Source: Melitaea cinxia (Eukaryota; Arthropoda; Insecta; Lepidoptera; Nymphalidae). Taken from it: 64,000 bases of DNA. The position numbers and the translations under genes were made by a program. The DNA is taken from assembly GCF_905220565.1 (NCBI RefSeq), contig NC_059396.1, positions 7,909,206-7,973,205 on the forward strand, written 5' to 3'. Below the pieces are notes generated by a model. That model was not told the DNA's origin and did no database searches. It worked only from the letters and a program-made list of their open reading frames with translations. Every line of letters starts with the position of its first letter. Positions within the stretch are counted from its first letter, which is position 1. Below are positions 42,752 to 56,300 of the stretch, one piece after another.

Positions 42752-44490
42752 ACGTTCTCTCCTCAACGCGCTTTGATTCTCACTGGCGATGGCGGTAGAG
42801 ATCGGCCATCGGTATAGTAGTAACGTGCGAAACTCTTGTCCCTAAACAAAGTTTGATGGAAATATTATTTTTAGGAATATGTATTTGCAAACGTTGTCGA
42901 ATAAATGTCTAGTGTAATTACTGATCATTATACTATTGGGAATATAATGTCAAATCAAATTGAGTACATAAATCTTTAAATTATTTTTTATCGCTATTAA
43001 TAACGACCTATAAAGTTATAAAAAATATTACTCATATTTTTTGTCTGGTAAAATGTCATCTTCGAAGTAGGTCTCAAAGAGGATGAAAATGACTCTTAAA
43101 ATAACTAGTGACAGTTACTGGAAATAAATAGTATAAACATTTTCCAAGAAATTATTTAAAAATCGTGTTATTCTTTATAACTTCTAATATTTATGCCTGT
43201 CATATAAAAATGTGTTTTTATTATTTTATCTCTAGACTTATGTCAGGTTTTATTCCCGTTATAATATAATATCTACAAAAATCAAATATAACAGTAATCG
43301 CCATTTATCTCTTACAAGAATAACTGTTTAAAATAAAACACAAGATACACTTTTGCATAACAAAACACATGCACATACCCATATCACGCTATGTTCATTC
43401 AACTTGCACTGCAGCAAGCATTTATAAAACTAACTTGAACAAAATCGCTGAATCCATACCTGCCAATAAAAGTGAGAATTTATTTGTTTCTTTGTTTGCA
43501 TGCTAATCCTGAAATCCACAAACTGATTGGTGCAAGCTAGGCAACCGCTATAAATAACAATCAATATCACTGAATCAAAACTCAAAGTAGATTAAATCGT
43601 GCGTGACGTATATTCTTATATAAGTAGAAATGATCAATCGAGGACCGAGTGTCATCTTCCCTTAAGCTATAGGCCTATCACGACATTATCGCATATCGTT
43701 AACATATTCTATCGTCTAATACGACGACTCACACCTGAAACTACCTTTAAATTCATCTCAAAGACCAATTTAAGTTTCATAACAGCTACTCAAACTATCT
43801 AAAGTTCTTAGCCTTATACTTAATGTACCTACTCAACGTCAGGCATTGTAAGATCTGGATTTATCTCGAAATGAAAAACCCTTTGACCCTTTAGAGCATG
43901 ATGAACGAACCAAATTACTCTACCTTTCGTGTATACGAACCCTGCTCTACCATAATACCGTTAACAATAACAAGATACGCCTGCTAAACCTAAGTGGCGC
44001 TCTACTAGCGACTAAATATCACTGCATCCGTTCACTTTCCGAAACACTTTCTTGCAGAAACCCAAAAACAATCTCATTTGCTTACCTGGGATTTTTATTT
44101 TAACATTATCATCAAATCAAAATAAATATTGCAATTTGAACATGTTTTTGTAAGCCCATGCAATATGGGGTTATAACTTGTTTAATACGGTAAAAGCTAT
44201 TCCCAAACCTAATGTTACAATAAACTCAAATAATTGAGTCATTTATAGAGATCCGCAAAATATTTTGTTGTAAAAATATAAGTAACCATTAATATTAACT
44301 AGGTCACAAAATCTTATAAATTAGAAACAGGAGAATAATGCTTACTTTGGACTATTGTCTGTATACAAGATTAGGAATTAATATAAAAAATAATAAAGAT
44401 GAATAAATAGTCTAATGCAGTAGTGTAATAAAGTTATGTTTTCTTAACAAAATATTCCGATCACTGTGGTTAAGTGAATATAATACGAAA
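42752..44490. other. Intergenic, upstream of Pka-C3
   Basis: Mostly unassigned AT-rich sequence. At about 43644-43745 (plus) a frame reading LSYRPITTLSHIVNIFYRLI resembles the NYRPI motif region of LINE reverse transcriptases and may be a decayed RT scrap. Confidence 0.35.
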
Positions 44491-44760
44491 CTAGCTGTGC
44501 CCGCGACATCGTCCGCGTGGAATAGTGGCTTTGGACAGCATTTTTTGGATATATCTTTTGGTTTATATTGGATTATAAACACCGTCGTTTGGGTATTTAC
44601 ATGTTCATCGTGATTCTTTAAATTGCCATCACTTTTTTTATTTATGAACCGATTGACATGAAACAAACACTAAGTGTTAAGTAAAGCTTACTACAATATG
44701 TTAATGAAAAAAGCATCCAAATCGGATAAGCCGTTTCTGAGATTAGAGTACACAAACATA
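44491..44760 (-). mobile_element. Helitron-like 3' end, minus orientation
   Basis: The boundary A|CTAGCTGTGCCCGCGACATC is the inverse of the CTAG|T Helitron-type terminus. The inner text (GATAAGCCGTTTCTGAGATT) is typical of these degenerate insect elements. The 5' end was not found. Confidence 0.45.
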
Positions 44761-44920
44761 TTACATTAACATTTTAATATATGTATTGATGATGATTATT
44801 AAGCTCATGGATATTATTTCCTCCTTGTAGAGAAATATGCTATGAACGCAATATGTATATAAGCTCTCCCTATGATAAATATTAAACAATCACAGTCTCG
44901 ACTCTCTAAATACACTTTTA

Positions 44921-45544
44921 GGGCCCGGCCCCATGTCCACGGCACGGCGCCGTCGACGTAATACGGCACGGCGCCGGCACCGTCGTGCCGCAGCACGGTG
45001 CCGTAGAACGGAGCGCCGCGCGCAACTTGACAGTTGATATTTTGCAGTTTGTGTACAAAATAAAAAAACGGCTGAAACGGCTGGACCGATTTTGACGGGA
45101 CTTTAACTGGTAGATAACTGATGTAATAAGAAGTAACTTAGGCTACTTTTATTTTAGAAATTTATTTATTTTAAAACTCTCCAAACTGAACAATAACTTT
45201 TTTGTTAAATTCCACGCGGACAAAGTCGCGTTCACGACTAGTAATAAATAAACATATTTTGATTTATGATAAGTTCGTTTTATTTCTCACTTGACAATTA
45301 AACCTAGCCTCTCCATTGGATCAACAGGTTTTCTGAACGCATATTGTTTTTGTAAACGAGGTGCTATCTTGGTAAGAAGTTCTTCAAAACTTGATATCGG
45401 CATTCTAAAATATTCAAAAAAATTCTCATGCCCACATTTTTAAGCTACATATTTTCTTTTGAAATAACCGTCTTACGGCACCGTGCTGCGGCACGATGCC
45501 GTGTTACGGTGCCGGCGCCGTGTCGTGTACATGGGGCCGGGCCC
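44921..45544. mobile_element. PIF/Harbinger-like MITE with long GC-rich inverted repeats
   Basis: The ends GGGCCCGGCCCCATGT and its complement ACATGGGGCCGGGCCC continue as imperfect inverted repeats of ~75-80 bp made of repeated CGGCACCGT / ACGGTGCCG units. They are flanked by TTA on both sides (44918-44920, 45545-45547), the target size of PIF/Harbinger elements. It has no transposase. The interior includes a Helitron-like terminus ending at 45241. Confidence 0.75.
45060..45241 (+). mobile_element. Helitron-like 3' end inside the MITE
   Basis: GGCTGAAACGGCTGGACCGA begins a stretch of wording common to these elements. It ends CGCGGACAAAGTCGCGTTCACGACTAG|T. The true 5' end is uncertain. It is nested within 44921-45544. 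Confidence 0.45.
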
Positions 45545-45686
45545 TTAGTTGATAATTTCGATTATCTAATACATCTTAGCCAATTATGACATTTCTTTTA
45601 CTTTTAAGAACTAATCACATTTGAGTCGTGAATGGACACGTCTTTTTAATTACTAGATACTTACTTTGAAATTTGTCTGCCGTGTG

Positions 45687-46070
45687 TCAGCCGAGTAGAA
45701 TAGCACCACCACCTTTCTTCCTGTGGCTGTCGTCATGACCGAGGGATAAACCTCGCTCAAAGTCATCAGAGTCCTGGAGAATGAAAACTTCATTTGAAAC
45801 CCGGAATGGGGTCTCCGTCAGGCATTCGTGAAATAGCAATAAAATGCGAAAGAATCCTGCAGCCGAACTGGCTCCACAAGTATCGACTCGTCGTTCCTGT
45901 GGGCCTAGCCAGTGAGGTTGAGAGGGTGGCGCAGAACTTAGGCAACTCAGCGTGTTCCTGAAGAGTGTGCTAGGTGAAAGTTTCTGTCTGTGTAGAGGAC
46001 ACTTTTCTAAATCGTCTGCAACAGACGGACTAAGGCCAATGAATGAGAATACGATGAATGTTGCTTGCAA
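45687..46070 (-). other. Unidentified 127-codon open frame in a GC-richer patch
   Basis: It reads in part CPLHRQKLSPSTLF and SQPHWLGPQERR and ends GGGAILLG. The base composition differs from the AT-rich surroundings. No domain, signal peptide or splice context was recognised. It could be part of an unrecognised transposon or a small unknown gene; I assign no function. Confidence 0.25.
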
Positions 46071-46488
46071 AAAAGTTGATAAGCACTAGTTTCATTCGGA
46101 TTCAAAATTTGTTTTAATTTGTAATGAAATTTGCTTTAGTGTGTTACTAATTGAAAAATAGACAACGATTTGTAGTTTTCTATCTAACAGTTCCGTCACC
46201 CACTCATATATTAAACATATTAAATTTAAAAAAAATTGAACAGGCGATGCTGCCGACACATATAAAACTCTAAAATTTAAGTATTCTTTGACGGTTTGCA
46301 GGAAAGTGGACATAAGGTGCCAATCAAACCACTAATTGCAAATTCATGCGACGTTTCGATCCTTTATTGGATCATCATCAGGCATCTAAAATACGTACAA
46401 ATATTGAAGAAAGTTTCGTTTCCTTTCTTCTGGACACAACGATAAATAATCTAAAATTTAAATTTAACTTGTACCAACGTAATGTCAG

Positions 46489-46730
46489 TTTTTTTATACC
46501 ATTACGTCGGCAAAGCCTATAGACACCTGCAACATTGCAAGCATCGCAAGAGAGTTGCCAACCCTACCCACGACCCTCCATAATAGAAGCTATGGCCACC
46601 TTACTCACCACAGGAACACAACACAGTGAAAGCAGTCTTATTTAACTGTGATCTCCTGTAAGGTTGATGTACTTCTCCAGCCGGGCTGCTCCAGATTTTG
46701 AGCAGGATATTTCCTGCTGTGTCTTACCTT
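46489..46730 (-). repeat. Interspersed repeat family B, copy 1
   Basis: On the minus strand it reads CACAGCAGGAAATATCCTGC, AAAATCTGGAGCAGCC, and GCAGGTGTCTATAGGC before a TATAAAAAAA end. The same order occurs at 62123-62407 and, in part, at 50926-51072. It is probably the 3' end or full body of a SINE/LINE. Confidence 0.65.
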
Positions 46731-46739
46731 CAACTGTGT

Positions 46740-46979
46740 TGTGTGAGTTTGTTTGAACGTGATAATCTTAGAAACTACTGGTCCGATTTGAAATTTTTTT
46801 TCCGTGTTAGTTAGCCCATTTATCGAGAAAAGCTATTGGCTATTATATATCATCACGACCAATAGGAGCGGAGAACCAATGAAGAATGTTTCAAAATCAG
46901 TGTTTTTTTCCTTTTGAGAGCTTCCCCAGCTAGCCCAAAGAAACTGTTCCACGCGGATGAAGTCGCAGGCAAAAGCTAG
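46740..46979 (+). mobile_element. Helitron-like element, 3' end clear
   Basis: It ends CGCGGATGAAGTCGCAGGCA followed by AAAGCTAG|T. The inner sequence (CTACTGGTCCGATTTGAAAT) is characteristic of the same broad group as 44491 and 45060. The 5' boundary is approximate. Confidence 0.5.
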
Positions 46980-49063
46980 TTCCAAATAAAACCCAAAGTT
47001 TTACTTGTAAAATCTAACATTAACATGAGCAAGTGATTTGTAGTGTATAAAAAAAAATAATTTTCCTGAATTTTATTACCATATGTTGCACATTGTACGT
47101 TAAGTTTTGGAAACAGGACAAAGAAAGATAAGTCATTTCGTAATATGCTTTAGGACGCTTCTTACAAACAATTTAAAGAAAAAAATTCGTATCAAACGTG
47201 GTAATTTCATATCAATTTAAATTTATGGAAAAAATATTTTTATGAGGAGCAATAGTGTAATAATAGCAACAATGATTATAATAATTTGTTAATAGACTTT
47301 CGGATTTGAAAGGTAAATCAAAAAACAAACCTTTTTATTTAAAAACTTTATTAGGCAACAAGCGTAGTATACATTTACTTACACAGTTAAACAATATATT
47401 AATATCACGATGTCCGATATACATGGTTTATTTTAAATTTAAAAATAAATAGATACTACACTAAAGACAAATTAACTTAAATTGAAAATGTTTGACAAAA
47501 AAAGTAAGAAAGTAAGAAAGCTATATGGAAGCTGGTGGGAAGATTCTGAATTTTCATTAGTTCAGCAAAACAATAAAAAATACCTTTATACGAAAAGCTA
47601 AAATTGCAAAGCCATTTCCACCGTCTATTATTTTAATAGAAAATAATAAAACTGATTCGTATACGGCGTAGCTTGTAATTTACAAACAACAATTTAATAA
47701 AATATCAGAAGTTTTTTGTTCCTATGTTATATTTGATAAATAATTGTTATGTATTCTGGTTATAATTGGTATTGAATAATTAAATTTACGGCCAATTTCT
47801 CAAAAAAAGTAACAAAATACATCGACAACAATGTTAAAATTTTAGACATATTCTTAGGTTTTCTTGCCCCCCTCCCGCTCCCCCTTTATCGATCAAACGT
47901 ATAATCACTTGAAATGTTAGATGCATATTATCTTGACAAAATAAATACAGTATAACTTCAGAATATTTTTGTAAAGTGATAATTTTACAAAAACAAAAAC
48001 ACTTGAAATGACTCAATTTATTTTTTTGTTAGATAAAAAGTCCACTTATATTATTTTATTCATGGTGTAGAAGTTGCGAAGCAGCATTCCCTAGTAGATA
48101 AAACAAATTAATTGATGACTACAGGCGATCGCTGAATCATTGCAGACTAATAAAAAAAAACGCCCCTGATCAGCTTGCAGAATGATAGTATTAACAAACG
48201 CAAAGACACGAGTATTAGTTATTTATCAATAAACAAGTCGGATTTACCAAATACTTTATAATCAGTGCCTATCATCGCATCTTAGGATACGATAAGACGA
48301 TACAGCAGTTAGATATATCTAAAGATAAGATTGAACTGTTGTAGCACAGGCATTAATCCGGTCCCGAATAAATTTTACAAGTCAAACCATGTAACACTCG
48401 GATAAGAATAATAAATGTTAAGTAACTTTCGTTGGTAACAAAATGCGAAAAAAAAATCTGTATTTCGAATAAAAATTCCAAGATAACATCTGCAAATCGT
48501 CAGAAGATAAATCTGTAACTCTTTTTCTTAACCTGGACAATCTTCGCCTAATTGTAAAATGTTTAGAGGCTTACAGTACAAAACAAATTTAAAATCACAT
48601 TGGATATTTATTTTAGATTAGTACTGTAGTTATAGTATAACTAATTAACAATTTAAAGTCATTCCACCTCCTTCATCAATCAGAAAGTTATTTCTTATAT
48701 ACAAATCTATAAAATTGAACACTTACAATATATGAATATATACATTAATTACAAAAATAACACCAAAAAAGGTCGTCGGTAAAACTGCTCCTATTAATCA
48801 TAATGATCAACAAAATTAAAACTATTAACACATGATCAGTCAATTCAATTATAAAATTGAAACTAAATACCTTATTTAATAAAATGCCTTATTTTATTAT
48901 ATATTACAAATTATATTTAATAATGTGTGGGAATATGAATGTATGTATATAACATTATATAAATATATTTAGTATTCTAAGTTGATTTCAGTGTTTGAAA
49001 TAGCCTTGCATTGTTGATTGCGCACTCTTCCCGGCACCTTTTCCTAAACTACTATCATTAAAA
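46980..49063. other. Intergenic, unassigned
   Basis: 2 kb of very AT-rich DNA between the two genes, with no frame, RNA or repeat that I recognise. Confidence 0.35.
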
Positions 49064-49165
49064 GTTGCCTGGAAGAGATCGCTATAAGCAATATGACAGC
49101 CTTTGCACACTTATTTATTTTTAATAAATAAATAAGTACTTATGCTATGTAAAACCTTTATTTAT
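49064..49165 (+). repeat. LINE 3'-end fragment (tail family A), plus orientation
   Basis: AAAGTTGCCTGGAAGAGATC, GCTATAAGCAATATGACAGC and TTTATTTATTTAAG match the inverse copies at 10431 and 22200. Confidence 0.55.
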
Positions 49166-49389
49166 TTAAGTAATTAATATAATGGCTTTAAATAACTTAT
49201 GAATTACAGTCATTTGGTACTTGAGTGAAACGATTTACAATATTAAGAGTCATTTCACAAAAATCGGTAACAATCCGCGAAATTCTAACATTTTGACGTC
49301 GTTAATCTCAGTATTGAATGCAATAACATAATTTCTATTATTAAAATGTAACAGAGCAACCTTTGCGGTAGTATATAATACCACACATT

Positions 49390-49562
49390 AAACCCAGAAA
49401 ATCAGTTAAGCGTCAGCGCCTTAGGGGTAATATCTACACCAAATTCTGCACAGCTGTCTCTTTCCTTTATTGGTCCTTGGGTTGGAAGGCGATAAGCTAT
49501 ATAATATTTTAGTACCTCTTTTTTCTTAAATTAACGTGGGTAAAACCGCGGGGCACATCTAG
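49390..49562 (+). mobile_element. Helitron-like 3' end
   Basis: It ends AACCGCGGGGCACATCTAG|T, with a GC-rich sub-terminal stretch in an AT-rich background. The 5' boundary is approximate. Confidence 0.45.
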
Positions 49563-50096
49563 TATTAAATATATTGAAAAGACCAGTGTATTCGGTTGCG
49601 TGATAAATTATTACAAACGAGCTTACGTAAAGTAGCTCGGCATATGGAAAATAATCTTGTACTGTTGGTATTGTTATATATACACTAATTGTGATTTATA
49701 TTTTTCAATTAAATTAAAAAAAGTCGTTATACTAAGGTATATATAATATATAATACAACAAATGTATATAATTACATTTGTTTACATACTCGTTTTATAC
49801 AATAAAGCTAATGGTTAAAAGAAAGCCTTGATGTATCAGTTTAGGCTTCGTTTACAAAAACACGAGGTAAAAATCGTCTCATATATGTATGTATAATATT
49901 GGAAATGCAAACTATTCACATACCATAATTTATTAGGGCTTTCAAACTATTTTTTTGTATGTTTATGTAAAAGTCCTAACTAATATTTAATTTTATAGCT
50001 GTGTATCCATGCACTCCTTTAAAATTCATAATTGGTTGGTGATCTAAATTTTTTTCATTTCAATTTCACGGAATTGTGAGATTTCATAAAAATCGA

Positions 50097-50102
50097 TTTA
50101 TT
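50097..50102 (-). terminator. Poly(A) signal of the GTF3C2-like gene
   Basis: AATAAA on the minus strand, 55 nt downstream of the TAA stop at 50157. It is the nearest canonical signal. Confidence 0.5.
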
Positions 50103-50156
50103 TTCGTTTACGATATTATTTAAAATGTAGAACAAACGATTACTATTGTAAAACGA

Positions 50157-50315
50157 TTAAATATTTAATAAGAAAATGAAGCCTGCGTGTGTTGCGACAG
50201 CCAGTTTCTTGTGATGTTTCGGTGAAGGATTGAAAGCCATTGACGGAATTTCGTTAAGAGGAAATCTCTCGGGACAGTTTTCCTTCGGTTGATTGTATAT
50301 CTGTTTAAGACGATT
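50157..50315 (-). CDS. GTF3C2: GTF3C2-like terminal exon
   Basis: It encodes NRLKQIYNQPKENCPE, PSMAFNPSPKHHKKLAVATH and AGFIFLLNI before TAA. The final strand looks like the closing WD40 blade. The acceptor is TTACAG. Confidence 0.8.
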   Translation of the reverse strand, partial: NRLKQIYNQPKENCPERFPLNEIPSMAFNPSPKHHKKLAVATHAGFIFLLNI

Positions 50316-53300
50316 CTGTAAAATAAATAAAATTTAATTTTTACATATGTTTATACCAGCTGCGCAGAAAAATCAGGAAGAATATCAATTACAAAAACAT
50401 CATTAGAAAACTAAAGTTTCAAATTGTGCGAACCAATCTTTTATAATAATATCATGTGAAAAATTTGGGAGTGTACAAATATACAGAGTGTAAAAAAATA
50501 GCTAAAAATTAAAAATATATAATATATATTATTTACCTTATCAAGTTCTTTTATGTATTTAAATTCTATTCCGTATGACTTCACTGCGTCCTCGTAAGTT
50601 CGGGGCTCTATCTTGATCGCTAGTTCATCAATCTTCCGTTTCGTTTGCTTTGTGGCCAGAGGAGTCATATTTATGTATGCTACGCGCTAGAATACAAATA
50701 CAAACGTTTTAGAATATAATCCGTAAAATTGTAAGATTGCGGTGTCACAAATTCTTAAGTAGTTGATAGTAGAAGATAGAAGGAAATATATTATTATTTA
50801 TTACAACGATTTGACAGAATAAGAAACGTGAGTAAATCTTGCGAGAGAACTTCGCTCTCGTCTAAATCAGTTCACGCTACACTTCCGAGGTCCTCTGTAG
50901 TAAAAACTCTGAAGAAAAGTACTAGTAATAGCTTCCGGGGAAGGTCGAGGGTAGGGTTAGGAACGAGCTTACGACGCTTCCGGTGTCGCAGGCGTCTCTA
51001 GGCTACGGTAATCGCTTACCATCGGCTGACCCGTAAGCTAGTTTGTGACCTAGTTGTATAAAAAAAAACCAGTGTGCTTTCGACCACACAACAGAAGTAA
51101 AAAACTTTTTGTAACTACTTTTTGTTTAATTTTATTTCTGTTCTGTTGTTTTTTTTTTTTTTCTTCTTTTTTTTTTACTACGTAAAAGTGTTTGATTATA
51201 TGTATGGAAGAAGTAATAAATAAATAAAAAATAAATAAATAAATAAATAAATAGCAATAGGTCTGCAGTGTGTGTATACACGTAGCTACACGAAACGCAA
51301 CCGGCTACGAGCCTCGCCCGAGCACGGTTCCACAACGCTCTCGCCACGTGCACCACGCACACTCCGAGGCCCGTACCTCCTTGTCGAGCGCGGCGCGCGC
51401 GGGGTGCGGTGTGGCGCGGCGCAGCAGCGGCGGGTCGGCGGCGGCCAGCGCGCCGCACCGCGCGCACGCGGCGCTCGCGTGCACGGCGCCCAGCCGCTGG
51501 CCGCGCCCCCACCAGTCCAGCTCGTTCACGGCCTGCGTCACTGATACCGCACACCTCGTTACGTGCCCGTTCGCACAGATGTCTCGACGACAACGTTATA
51601 TAGGTCCACTAATATTTTAAAATAGTCCAGTAGTATTGATTTATTTTTTACTAGTGGCTCGCCCCGGCTTCGCACGGGTGCAATGCTGATACTAAATATA
51701 CTACAGAATGTCTTTATTTATAGTGTGAAGCTGGTAATTAACATAATAACAACGACATTCAAATATGCGTCGTTAGATTACACGTTGTTACAGAATGCGT
51801 TGAAGAAATAAAGGTTCACTGCTCGTTCGCTATAGAGTGATAATATGTAACTTATATGTTGACCCGACTTCTTAATAACATTCGTGCCAAATTTGAAGTA
51901 CTTTGTACTTTTTAAGTTTATCCCGGACATACATACAGACAAACAGACAAAAATTCTAAAAACTATATTTTTGGCTTCGGTATCGATTGTAGATCACAAC
52001 CCAAGTATTCTTTTAAAAAATATTCAATGTACTTTTTGACTTTCCTACCATTTTATTATATGTATTGATAGTAAACGAATTGAAATTCCCGAATTACAAT
52101 TTTTTTGTCCAAATATTATACAATAACATTAAATCTAAAAAGTTACAGATTAAAGCATTTTTCAAGGTTTGCGAGAGACTATTTCAACTATTCACTTGAA
52201 AAACTGAATGAAAACTGCGTCAGTTTCACTTAATTACAATCGCGAATGAGACTCATTCACAATAGCGATCGTTCGCGACGAGAGCGGTGAACACGGCAGT
52301 GTCGCTCACCGATGCAGTCGTTCTCGGCGAGCAGCGCGGAGGGCCAGAGCTCGTAGTGCAGCACGGCGGAGCAGGGCAGGTGCGCGCGCAGGCGCACGGC
52401 GCTGGCGCCCCGCCGCGCCGTCTCCGCGCCCGTCGGCGACGCGCTGCTGGCCGCGCACGCGCCGCGCGCCCACGCGCCCGCCCGCGCCGCGCGCCCCGCG
52501 TGCCCGCCCGCTAGCACGCTCACGCCTGCGGACAAACCACGGTATACTTTACTGGACTTTGACCACTTCAGCTGACGAGGGGAAGGAAACGAACTTTGAG
52601 ATGAGAGTTTGTGTAGTTATACTGTGTGTTTATACCTCAAAATGTTTCAGTCGAATGGGCAGGTATTTTTCGAGAAAAACCCGCTAAAGAAATTTTTCCT
52701 GATCATCATTACAGCCTATACAGTCCACTGCTGGACATAGGCCTCCACAAGTTATCCTAAGATCATTATGTAAGAAATTTTTGACAACAAAGTCGACTCA
52801 GGTTCCTACCTCATGCCCTCCCCTTCTGAGACCGTTCCGAAAGCCTGCAGAACAATCACGTTGCTTTGTATACTTTGTTACTTTGGCAACTTAATAGCTC
52901 TATCTAAGCTCCTTAAACTTTTTAGATATATAACTGAGACATATTGAATCGAGTATATGGAAAAACTAGCTGGTACCCGCGACTTCGTCAAAAAAAATGA
53001 TTTCGAATGTCGCATATCTATCGACCCTTTCCGATTTTTATATCACATCAACAAAGCCTCTCCCTCCTTTTTATAACCTATTTTATGGACGACCCCCTAC
53101 TAAATAAAAAAAGCTAACTAAATTTAAAACATTATGTACTTTTGATGTGAAACATCTATCTCTCTCTGCGTCGTGTTCCTCATTTTCCTCATTAATGAGG
53201 GTCGTGACCCCTTCATTCATTGGGCTCCGTCCTCGAGGTCTCTTTACTTCCACTTTGCCAGTGATAATCTTCTCCAAGTTACCACCTTCCATTCGGGCAA

Positions 53301-56300
53301 TGTGACCGAAGTACTCAAGAATCTCCTGCGGACAGGTGGTGGATAGCCTTTTCGTAACTTTAAGTTGTTTCAATATCGATACTTTGGTTCTGCGTGCTGT
53401 CCATGGGATCCGGAGCATCCTGCAGCACCACATCTCGAAAGCATCAATGCGTTGCCAATCAGCTGCTCTAATTGTCCATGTCTCAGCAGCATACAGAAAT
53501 ATCGAAAAGACAAGTGCACGGATAAGACGTGACGTGTTAATAGAAATGTCTATCCCTCCAAGTCTCATGCAGCTGTGACATAGCCCTCTTGGCCATTCCG
53601 ATGCGCCTTCGAATTTCGACTTCGCACGACCCAGTGTTGCTGATGTTGGAACCCAGGTAAATAAAGTTCTCTACAATTTCGAGATTTAGTGAAATATCTA
53701 TAGGCGAGGGTAATCTTGATTCTTGGCGTAGCGATAGAGACCGTGACGACGCATAGCCACGCTGTATGATGGAATATATATACTATACTATATATTAAGT
53801 TGTCGCGATTTTAAAGAAATTTTGTATTAAAAAAATTTATATATAAAGAAAATAAATGTTTATTAAATGCCGTAAAATATAACATCTGCCAGCCGTCACG
53901 TGACGGCTCACATTTTTTTAAAATTAATATTTATGTTATGGACTACAATATTTTTAATACTCGCTTCAGCCTGTAATATCCCACTACTGGGCATAGGCCT
54001 CTTTCCCCATGTAGGAGAAGGATCAGAGCTTAATCTATAAATGCTGATTTGAAAGAGATTTATCTCCGGGATGCTTCATGTGTGCAAATACATATAAAAA
54101 ACATTATTTTGTTAGCAATATATCGTTCACCTTCTGTAACGAACGTCGATCCTTTTTTGGAATCTCTAAACCAGCATTTGCAGTTGTTGGAGAAGAATAG
54201 AAACATTGTTTTAGTGGGCGACATAAACATAAATACCATAGCTAGCGAAACAGAACAGAGTGGTGAGCATCGCAATAGGTTAAGTTACCTAGAAATGTTA
54301 GGCACACATGGTATTATGATGGGTCATAACCTTCCGACTAGAGGAAACAATTCGCTCGATCACGTCATGTTAAAAATAGATAGGAAATATATATCTGCAC
54401 AGGTGGTAGTTTTGAATACCACAGTGACTGATCACGACATGGTTCTGCTACATCTTGCAAATTTGGCTGTTAAAATAAACAATATAAAAACGAAAACAGT
54501 AATTGACTACAAAGGTGCACTACTCAACTTAAAAAATAGAAATTTGTTTGATTTATTAATTCTAACTAACCCGGAAGATATAACGAATAGTCTTATCCAG
54601 AATATAGCAGATTCTTTAAAAGAAAACACTCGTAAGATAACAATTACTAAGAGTAAATTAATCCTTAAACCTTGGATAACACAGGGGATGTTAAGATGCA
54701 TCAGACACAGGGATAAATTATGGCACAGACTTCGTTCAAACCCTAACAACGAGATTCTTAGGATCTCCTACCGAAGATATCGTAATTTCTGCAACAATAT
54801 TGTAAAAAATTCAAAAAGGAAGTATGACAGAAAATTGCTTCAGGATTCATCTGGTGATCCCAGGGCCCTTTGGAGTAATATTGCGACTATTACCCATCAA
54901 AAAAGGAAAATAAATGATAGTTCAAAACTCCTACAGATAAAACATTCCCCAAAGGATTCGGTTGATACTGTCAATAAATTTTTTACCAATATAGGAAAAA
55001 GTCTCGCTGAAAAAATAGAACAAGCAAATACGAATCACCAATCTGAATTAGTAACGAATCTGTCTTCCTTTGTTTTTCTTGATACCGATTCAAAAGAAGT
55101 ATACACTGTCATCTCCAAGTTAAAAACCACTAGTGCCCCTGGATGTGACAATATCCCGACCAGTTTCCTTAAGCTTGCAGGACTTGAAGTGGCTCCTATC
55201 ATTTCTCACTTAGTAAATCTTTGTTTTGCTAATGGCGTGTTTCCTACTCTGTTAAAGGAGTCAATTATCACTCCTATATACAAAGATGGAGCTACTGACG
55301 ACGTTAGTAACTATAGACCGATCTCCGTCTTGCCCTCCATATCAAAAGTAGTAGAAAAACTAATAAACTCAAGGCTAAAAAAATATCTGTATAAATTTAA
55401 TTTATTATCAGCATCACAATTTGGATTTAGAACGGGTAGATCGACTGTGGATGCTGTTGAGGCCTTGACTTCTGTTGTTATTGATCACCTTGATACCAAG
55501 GGTAGGTGTCTGACGGTTTTTTTGGATTTAAAGAAAGCGTTTGATACAGTTTCTTTTCCCATACTCTTACAAAAACTTGAAAAGATTGGTATTAGAGGTG
55601 CTGCTTGGAATCTGTTTGAAGATTACCTAAATAATAGAACTCAGCGAGTAAAAATAGATGGTATCATAAGCGAAAAAACCTACACTTCTTATGGTGTACC
55701 ACAGGGAAGTGTTCTGGGTCCAACACTGTTCCTCATTTATATTAATGACCTTTGCAATCTGAACTTGGAGAATACTAGGATCTTTTCTTATGCAGACGAT
55801 ACAGCACTGGTTTTCACCGGGGAGTCATGGGATAAGGTTAAGGCTGTGGCTGAAAATGGCTTAGGGTTGGTCGCAGATTGGCTCAGATGTAATTTGCTAA
55901 CCTTGAATACCTCCAAAACTAATTACATGTGCCTTACAGTAACTAACAGAACCCAACCGGATTGCAATTTCGATCTCAAAATACACAAAAACCATCATCC
56001 TGAAAATACTTTGTGCACTTGCCCCTCAATCAAAAGAGTGTTTGTTACTAAATACCTGGGTATTATGGTCGATCATAGATTGTCCTGGCTACCACATGTA
56101 GAATTAGTGTCTGGTAGACTTAGAAAGCTTATGTGGATTTTTAAAACTCTCAGGCATGTGGCTTGCCAAAGGCTGTTGAAACAGATCTACTACGCCTTAG
56201 CACAGACAGTCATTACATATTGTATTACAGTATGGGGTGCTGCCTCGAAAACTCATTTAATTGTGTTGGAGAGAGCACAGCGAGCACTTTTGAAGGTTAT

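Noticed and set aside
51132..51620. Long plus- and minus-strand ORFs rich in Arg and Ala
   Set aside because: GC-rich sequence has few stops; only the frame bounded by TATCAG and GTACGG fits the neighbouring exon phases.
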